Source: Gammaproteobacteria bacterium | GTDB taxonomy: Bacteria > Pseudomonadota > Gammaproteobacteria > UBA6429 > Thiohalophilaceae | Direction: 5' to 3' | Assembly (NCBI GenBank): GCA_024641445.1 | Contig: JAHEDA010000121.1 | Location: forward strand, 1 to 7,228 | DNA length: 7,228 bases | In this document: piece after piece, positions 1 through 7,228 of the stretch | Layout of the letters: every line of letters begins with the position of its first letter | How positions within the stretch are numbered: the first letter of the stretch is position 1 | Made by a program: the position numbers and the translations under genes | Notes under the pieces: generated by a model | Told to the model about the DNA's origin: nothing | Database searches by the model: none | Seen by the model: only the letters and a program-made list of their open reading frames with translations

Positions 1-121
1 CAAATTTCTTCGCCTGTACTACGGTCAGTGCCGCAGTCAGTGTCGTCTTGCCATGGTCTACGTGACCAATCGTACCCACGTTCACGTGGGGCTTTTTACG
101 CTCAAATTTTTCCTTGGACAC
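1..121 (-). CDS. tuf: Elongation factor Tu, N-terminal 40 residues (cut by window edge)
   Basis: EF-Tu is the cytoplasmic GTPase that carries aminoacyl-tRNA to the ribosomal A site. Only the first 40 codons are visible; the gene runs off the left edge, so the truncation comes from the window and not from a mutation. The translation begins MSKEKFERKKPHVNVGTIGH, and the G1 (P-loop) motif GHVDHGKT lies at residues 19-26, as in all bacterial EF-Tu. The start is GTG at 119-121. An in-frame TAA at 134-136 with no ATG between leaves no other reasonable start, and E. coli tufA also starts with GTG. The gene follows fusA by 35 bp on the same strand and is the last gene seen of the str operon. Many proteobacteria carry a second tuf copy elsewhere; that cannot be judged here. 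Identity is certain from the motif and context. Confidence 0.96.
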   Translation of the reverse strand, partial: MSKEKFERKKPHVNVGTIGHVDHGKTTLTAALTVVQAKKF

Positions 122-128
122 TGTCTTA

Positions 129-133
129 CCCTC
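129..133 (-). promoter_or_regulatory. Ribosome binding site of tuf
   Basis: The minus strand reads GAGGG seven bases before the GTG start of tuf. This is good complementarity to the 16S rRNA 3' end at normal spacing, and it supports the GTG start. The surrounding 119-141 segment closely resembles the start region of fusA (see findings). Confidence 0.8.
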
Positions 134-156
134 TTAAATCAAATTACTCGTTAATC

Positions 157-2259
157 TCAAGAAGCCTTTTTAACCGCTTTGTCTGTCACTGTGGTTGGCG
201 CCTCAGCATAGCGAGTGAACTCCATGCTGTATGTCGCCCGCCCTTGCGTCGCAGAACGCAATGAGGTGGCATAACCAAACATCTCACCCAGTGGCACCTC
301 GGCACGAACAATCTTGCCACTCGGACTATCATCCATCCCCTGCACAATGCCACGCCGACGGTTCAGGTCACCCATGACATCACCCATGTAATCCTCGGGG
401 GTCACAACCTCTACCTTCATGACGGGCTCTAGCAGTACCGGGCTAGCCTTCCTAAGACCATCCTTGAAACCCATCGAACCGGCGATCTTAAATGCCATTT
501 CAGATGAATCGACCTCGTGGTAGGAGCCGTCAATCAAGGTAACCTTGACATCAACTACCGGGAAGCCTGCCACAACACCGTTCTGCATGGCCTCCTGAAT
601 ACCTTTATCTACCGCCGGGATGTATTCCTTCGGCACTACGCCACCCACGATGGCGTTTACAAATTCATAACCCTTGCCAGATTCCTGCGGCTCAATCTTG
701 AGCCAGACATGGCCGAACTGGCCGCGCCCACCGGATTGGCGTACAAACTTGCCCTCAATCTTTTCAACCACCTTGCGGATGGTCTCGCGGTAGGCCACCT
801 GGGGGGCACCCACATTGGCCTCGACCTTGAACTCACGCTTCATGCGGTCAACGATAATCTCTAGGTGCAGTTCGCCCATACCCGAGATAATCGTCTGGCC
901 AGACTCTTCATCCGTGTGAACACGAAATGAAGGGTCCTCCTGGGCCAGCTTGGACAGGGCGATGCCCATCTTCTCCTGGTCTACCGTCGTTCTGGGCTCA
1001 ATGGCCACGGAGATCACCGGTTCGGGGAACTCCATCCGCTCCAGGATAATCACCTTCGTCTGGTCACACAGGGTGTCACCCGTGGTGACATCCTTCAAAC
1101 CAACGGCGGCGGCAATATCACCCGCGCAAACCGACTTAATCTCTTCGCGGCTATTGGCATGCATCTGCACAATGCGCCCGACTCGCTCTTTCTTGCCTTT
1201 GACCGAGTTGTAAATCCCGTCTCCAGAATTCAGTACCCCGGAATACACCCGGAAGAAGGTCAAGGTACCGACGAACGGGTCGGTCATGATCTTGAACGCC
1301 AGGGCAGAGAAGGGCTCCTCATCGGAACTATGCCGCTCTGCCGCTGTGTGGTTCGCATCGTCCAGAGTTCCCTTGATGGCGGGGACATCTTCCGGCGAAG
1401 GGAGATATTCAACCACCGCATCCAGCATGGCCTGCACACCCTTGTTCTTGAAGGCGGAGCCACATAGTACCGGGACGATCTCATTGGCCAGCGTACGCAT
1501 ACGCAGTCCCTTCTTAATATCTTCAGCCGCCAAGTCACCAGCCTCGAGGTACTTATTCATCAGTTCCTCGTTGGCCTCGGCGGCGGCCTCGACCATCTGT
1601 TCACGCAGCTCCTGACACTTGGCCTGGATGTCTGCCGGAATGTCGCGCAGGTCATAGGTCGCACCCATGTCTGCCTCATTCCAGTAAATCGCCTTCATGC
1701 GGATCAGGTCGACCACGCCCTTGAAGTTCTCCTCGGCCCCGATGCTCATCTGCAACGGCACGGCATTCGAGCCAAGGCGCTTACGAATCTGCTCAACCAC
1801 GCGCAGGAAATTCGCCCCTGCACGATCCATCTTGTTGACGAAGGCAACGCGCGGCACATGGTATTTCGTTGCCTGGCGCCACACCGTCTCAGACTGAGGC
1901 TCTACTCCACCCACCGCGCAAAACAAGGCGCAGGCGCCATCGAGCACGCGCAGCGAGCGTTCTACCTCAATCGTAAAGTCCACGTGCCCGGGCGTATCAA
2001 TGATATTGATACGGTGTTCCGAGAACTGCTTGTCCATGCCGCTCCAGAAACAGGTCGTGGCCGCCGAGGTAATCGTGATACCCCGCTCCTGCTCCTGCTC
2101 CATCCAGTCCATGGTGGCAGCGCCGTCATGCACCTCACCAATCTTGTGTGAGATACCGGTATAAAATAACACTCGCTCTGTCGTGGTCGTCTTACCCGCA
2201 TCGATGTGCGCCATGATACCGATATTGCGGTAGCGCTCGATGGGGGTTTTTCGTGCCAC
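157..2259 (-). CDS. fusA: Elongation factor G, translocation GTPase
   Basis: EF-G drives translocation of tRNA and mRNA through the ribosome and, with ribosome recycling factor, splits post-termination ribosomes. The 700-residue protein is full length for the bacterial EF-G1 type (E. coli 704). All GTPase motifs are present: G1 AHIDAGKT at 17-24, switch I around 38-65 with RGITI at 59-63, G3 DTPGH at 88-92 including the catalytic His92, G4 NKMD at 142-145, and G5 GSAF at 267-270. Domains II-V follow, with the domain IV segment GSYHEVDSSEMAFK that reaches the decoding site and a domain V segment containing MGDLNRRRG. The C-terminal tail after FTRYAEAP is short, polar and unlike E. coli. The start is GTG at 2257-2259; an in-frame TGA at 2275-2277 with no ATG between excludes a longer form. 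E. coli fusA uses ATG. The gene lies 27 bp after rpsG and 35 bp before tuf, so co-transcription is expected. Confidence 0.98.
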   Translation of the reverse strand: MARKTPIERYRNIGIMAHIDAGKTTTTERVLFYTGISHKIGEVHDGAATMDWMEQEQERGITITSAATTCFWSGMDKQFSEHRINIIDTPGHVDFTIEVERSLRVLDGACALFCAVGGVEPQSETVWRQATKYHVPRVAFVNKMDRAGANFLRVVEQIRKRLGSNAVPLQMSIGAEENFKGVVDLIRMKAIYWNEADMGATYDLRDIPADIQAKCQELREQMVEAAAEANEELMNKYLEAGDLAAEDIKKGLRMRTLANEIVPVLCGSAFKNKGVQAMLDAVVEYLPSPEDVPAIKGTLDDANHTAAERHSSDEEPFSALAFKIMTDPFVGTLTFFRVYSGVLNSGDGIYNSVKGKKERVGRIVQMHANSREEIKSVCAGDIAAAVGLKDVTTGDTLCDQTKVIILERMEFPEPVISVAIEPRTTVDQEKMGIALSKLAQEDPSFRVHTDEESGQTIISGMGELHLEIIVDRMKREFKVEANVGAPQVAYRETIRKVVEKIEGKFVRQSGGRGQFGHVWLKIEPQESGKGYEFVNAIVGGVVPKEYIPAVDKGIQEAMQNGVVAGFPVVDVKVTLIDGSYHEVDSSEMAFKIAGSMGFKDGLRKASPVLLEPVMKVEVVTPEDYMGDVMGDLNRRRGIVQGMDDSPSGKIVRAEVPLGEMFGYATSLRSATQGRATYSMEFTRYAEAPTTVTDKAVKKAS

Positions 2260-2266
2260 GGTCTTA

Positions 2267-2272
2267 CACTCT
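2267..2272 (-). promoter_or_regulatory. Weak ribosome binding site of fusA
   Basis: The minus strand reads AGAGTG seven bases before the fusA GTG start. Complementarity to the anti-Shine-Dalgarno is only partial, weaker than for tuf. With a 27-bp gap from rpsG, efficient fusA translation may depend on ribosomes arriving from rpsG. That coupling is inferred, by analogy with the E. coli str operon. Confidence 0.5.
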
Positions 2273-2286
2273 AATCAGTCGCGCAA

Positions 2287-2757
2287 TTACCAGCGATAAT
2301 GAGCAAAGGCCTTATTCGCCTCCGCCATGCGATGTGTATCTTCACGCTTCTTCACAGCAGAACCACGATTCTCTGCTGCATCCAAAATCTCACCCGCCAG
2401 GCGCAGGCGCATGCCCTTCTCGCCACGGGCGCGGGCCGCGTCTACCAACCAGCGCATGGCCAAGGTATCGCGACGATCAGAGCGAACCTCTACCGGAACC
2501 TGATAAGTCGCACCACCAACGCGGCGAGATTTTACCTCGACCATCGGCTCAACGTTATCAAGCGCCTTCTCCAGCACCGCAATGGCATCGCCCTTGCTGC
2601 GCTCGGTAATAGTATCCAGGGCACCATAAACAATGCTCTCCGCTACGGATTTCTTGCCGCTCTGCATCAGCATATTGATGAACTTGGTGATCCGCTGCGA
2701 CCCAAACTTGGGGTCTGGCAGGATCGTCCGTTTTGCTGCATCTCTTCTTCTTGCCAT
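2287..2757 (-). CDS. rpsG: 30S ribosomal protein S7
   Basis: S7 is a primary 16S rRNA binding protein that nucleates assembly of the 30S head and lies near the E site. The 156-residue product has the usual family length and ends in FAHYRW, like the short form found in most bacteria (E. coli K-12 has a C-terminal extension, absent here). The basic N-terminus MARRRDAAKR is followed by ILPDPKFGS. The long beta-hairpin that reaches the rRNA is visible as EVKSRRVGGATYQVPVEVR at 74-92, and the conserved C-terminal helix contains VKKREDTHRMAEANKAFAHY. The start is ATG at 2755-2757 with a good ribosome binding site. It sits 80 bp after rpsL and 27 bp before fusA. In E. coli S7 is the autogenous translational repressor of this operon, and a hairpin in the gap upstream is a candidate for the same control here. 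Confidence 0.98.
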   Translation of the reverse strand: MARRRDAAKRTILPDPKFGSQRITKFINMLMQSGKKSVAESIVYGALDTITERSKGDAIAVLEKALDNVEPMVEVKSRRVGGATYQVPVEVRSDRRDTLAMRWLVDAARARGEKGMRLRLAGEILDAAENRGSAVKKREDTHRMAEANKAFAHYRW

Positions 2758-2765
2758 GAACTTTG

Positions 2766-2770
2766 TTCCT
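2766..2770 (-). promoter_or_regulatory. Ribosome binding site of rpsG
   Basis: The minus strand reads AGGAA, eight bases before the rpsG ATG. Spacing and sequence are those of a good Shine-Dalgarno site. It lies 17 bases downstream of the intercistronic hairpin at 2788-2814, so it is not itself inside that stem. Confidence 0.75.
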
Positions 2771-2787
2771 GGTATCTAGCTGTTAAT

Positions 2788-2814
2788 ACGACCCGGGACC
2801 ATTTCCCATGTCGC
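2788..2814 (-). promoter_or_regulatory. Two-part hairpin between rpsL and rpsG, candidate S7 translational operator
   Basis: In the minus-strand RNA an outer stem CGAC/GUCG (2813-2810 with 2792-2789, plus a closing G-U pair at 2814/2788) is separated from an inner stem GGGA/UCCC (2807-2804 with 2798-2795) by a 2x2 internal loop (AU opposite GG). A 5-base AAUGG loop closes it. The position, in the S12-S7 intercistronic gap, is where E. coli str mRNA carries the site bound by S7 to repress coupled translation of rpsG and downstream genes. The structure is seen in the sequence by hand pairing; the regulatory role is inference from location, and the pairing has not been tested by folding or covariation. 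Confidence 0.45.
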
Positions 2815-2837
2815 TATAAAATCTGCCCTAGCCCGTT

Positions 2838-3212
2838 TTAGGCCTTGGGACGCTTGGCACCGTATTTGGAGCGAGACTGTTTCCGGTCCTTCACACCCGC
2901 GGTATCCAGTGAGCCACGGACAGTGTGATAACGCACACCTGGCAGGTCTTTGACACGACCGCCACGGATCAGGACCACCGAGTGCTCCTGCAGGTTATGG
3001 CCTTCACCACCTATATATGAAGTCACTTCGTAACCGTTCGTCAGGCGTACACGCGCTACCTTACGCAGTGCCGAGTTCGGCTTTTTCGGCGTCGTGGTAT
3101 AGACACGGGTACACACACCACGCTTCTGCGGGCTGCCCTGCAGCGCCGGGACCGTGGTCTTTTCAACCTTACTTCTGCGCGGTTTGCGCACCAACTGGTT
3201 AATTGTTGCCAT
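2838..3212 (-). CDS. rpsL: 30S ribosomal protein S12
   Basis: S12 sits at the decoding centre of the 30S subunit, monitors codon-anticodon pairing and sets translational accuracy. The 124-residue product matches the E. coli protein in length and nearly all of its sequence. The decoding loop TTTPKKPNSALRK is at 39-51, and the second loop GGRVKDLPGVRYH is at 84-96. Counting Met as 1, Lys43 and Lys88 are present (Lys42 and Lys87 in mature E. coli numbering); these are classic sites of streptomycin resistance, so this allele looks wild type there. Asp89, the residue methylthiolated by RimO in E. coli, is also present. The start is ATG at 3210-3212. It is the first gene of the str operon, with its own promoter upstream (3281-3309) and rpoC as its 5' neighbour. 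rpsG follows after 80 bp. Confidence 0.98.
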   Translation of the reverse strand: MATINQLVRKPRRSKVEKTTVPALQGSPQKRGVCTRVYTTTPKKPNSALRKVARVRLTNGYEVTSYIGGEGHNLQEHSVVLIRGGRVKDLPGVRYHTVRGSLDTAGVKDRKQSRSKYGAKRPKA

Positions 3213-3224
3213 AAGTCTTTAAAA

Positions 3225-3228
3225 CTCC
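3225..3228 (-). promoter_or_regulatory. Ribosome binding site of rpsL, long spacing
   Basis: The minus strand reads GGAG twelve bases before the rpsL ATG, longer than the usual 5-9. No better match lies closer; AAAGA nearer the start is weak. The site directly follows the U-rich run of the leader hairpin, so ribosome loading and hairpin formation could influence each other. Confidence 0.6.
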
Positions 3229-3229
3229 A

Positions 3230-3270
3230 GAAAATAAACGACAGGTTGGGCTCAAGACCCAGCCTGTCGT
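3230..3270 (-). terminator. Strong leader hairpin followed by a U-rich run, upstream of rpsL
   Basis: On the minus strand ACGACAGGCTGGG (3270-3258) pairs with CCCAACCTGTCGT (3250-3238) around a 7-base loop, with 12 of 13 pairs matched and one C-A mismatch (3262/3246). The run TTTATTTT follows at once (about 3237-3230; the last stem base is also T). This is the form of an intrinsic terminator acting in the direction of rpsL. It could end rpoBC transcripts. However, it lies downstream of the predicted rpsL promoter and begins only 3-4 bases after the expected transcription start, so it would also act on str mRNA. Alternatives are a partial terminator or attenuator, or a 5' stem that protects the mRNA from RNase E-dependent decay. 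The structure is clear; which role applies is inference. Confidence 0.65.
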
Positions 3271-3280
3271 GAGGCGCGAG

Positions 3281-3309
3281 ATTGTAGTGAATCACGGGGA
3301 TGGCGTCAA
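3281..3309 (-). promoter_or_regulatory. Sigma70-type promoter of the str operon (rpsL)
   Basis: The minus strand has TTGACG (3309-3304) and TACAAT (3286-3281) separated by exactly 17 bases, each one base from the sigma70 consensus hexamer. The expected start of transcription is near 3274-3272, giving a leader of about 60 bases before rpsL. The discriminator after the -10 box is CTCGCGC, GC-rich as in promoters of ribosomal genes that ppGpp and DksA inhibit during the stringent response. The upstream flank is G-rich, so no A/T-rich UP element is visible. Its position in the rpoC-rpsL gap matches an independent str operon promoter. Confidence 0.8.
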
Positions 3310-3324
3310 CTGCCCCCCCGCCTT

Positions 3325-3345
3325 AACCGGGTAAATAGCCCAGTT
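3325..3345 (-). other. Short hairpin directly after the rpoC stop codon
   Basis: The minus-strand RNA can pair AACUGGG (3345-3339) with CCCGGUU (3331-3325) around a 7-base loop, with one G-U pair. The stem begins four bases after the rpoC TGA. No U-run follows it on this strand, so it is not a standard intrinsic terminator for rpoC. It could stabilise a processed 3' end. On the plus strand the same inverted repeat runs into TTTTT at 3344-3348, but there the stem has a C-A mismatch. Confidence 0.35.
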
Positions 3346-3349
3346 TTTC

Positions 3350-7228
<3,879 letters not shown>

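Noticed and set aside
1..121. tuf as a truncated pseudogene, and rpoC as lacking its N-terminus
   Set aside because: Both frames are intact up to the window edges; the missing parts are outside the window.
2783..2809. Eight-codon minus-strand reading frame (ATG to TAA) in the rpsL-rpsG gap, a possible leader peptide
   Set aside because: No Shine-Dalgarno lies at suitable distance and the frame falls inside the candidate S7 hairpin, so chance is the simpler explanation.
2299..2841. Plus-strand open frame of 180 codons across rpsG and the rpsL-rpsG gap
   Set aside because: It lies antisense to a certain S7 gene, its product has no recognisable motif, and it is explained by the codon structure of the opposite strand.
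3313..3319. Run of seven C (plus strand) upstream of the rpsL promoter
   Set aside because: A homopolymer could suggest phase variation, but it ends 9 bases before the -35 box begins (3309 side is only 3 bases away) and not in the spacer, so length change would not alter hexamer spacing. It may also be prone to sequencing error.

Overview
The window is a conserved housekeeping block from a bacterial chromosome. Every gene lies on the minus strand, so transcription runs from the right edge to the left: 3'-truncated view of tuf (EF-Tu) <- fusA (EF-G) <- rpsG (S7) <- rpsL (S12) <- rpoC (RNA polymerase beta'). The order rpoC-rpsL-rpsG-fusA-tuf is the junction of the rpoBC transcription unit with the str operon. 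The proteins closely resemble their gammaproteobacterial counterparts: S12 and S7 are near E. coli in sequence, and RpoC carries the large lineage-specific insertion in the trigger loop. Base composition is moderately GC-rich by eye. In E. coli rpoC and rpsL are not adjacent, so this is probably a gammaproteobacterium outside the enterics. I cannot name a genus from the sequence alone.

Layout, right to left. Positions 7228-3350 hold the last 1292 residues of RpoC, starting at the equivalent of E. coli residue 119. A 137-bp gap (3349-3213) holds a short hairpin just after the rpoC stop, then a near-consensus sigma70 promoter (TTGACG, 17-nt spacer, TACAAT) with a GC-rich discriminator. Next come a strong 33-nt hairpin followed by a U-rich run, and the rpsL ribosome binding site. 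rpsL (3212-2838) and rpsG (2757-2287) are separated by 80 bp containing a two-part hairpin at the place where E. coli has its S7 translational operator. fusA (2259-157) follows after 27 bp and tuf (from 121, running off the left edge) after another 35 bp. Both start with GTG, and their translation initiation regions are strikingly alike.

How the genes work together: RpoC makes the RNA, S12 and S7 are key proteins of the 30S decoding centre and head, and EF-G and EF-Tu are the two GTPases that drive elongation. The promoter in front of rpsL gives the str operon its own start, so transcription from rpoBC is not its only source.

I found no mobile element, CRISPR array, tRNA, defence cassette or unknown gene. 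Nothing supports a new biological system in the coding part. The points worth checking are regulatory: the promoter-hairpin-U-tract leader of rpsL, the candidate S7 operator, and the paired fusA/tuf start regions.
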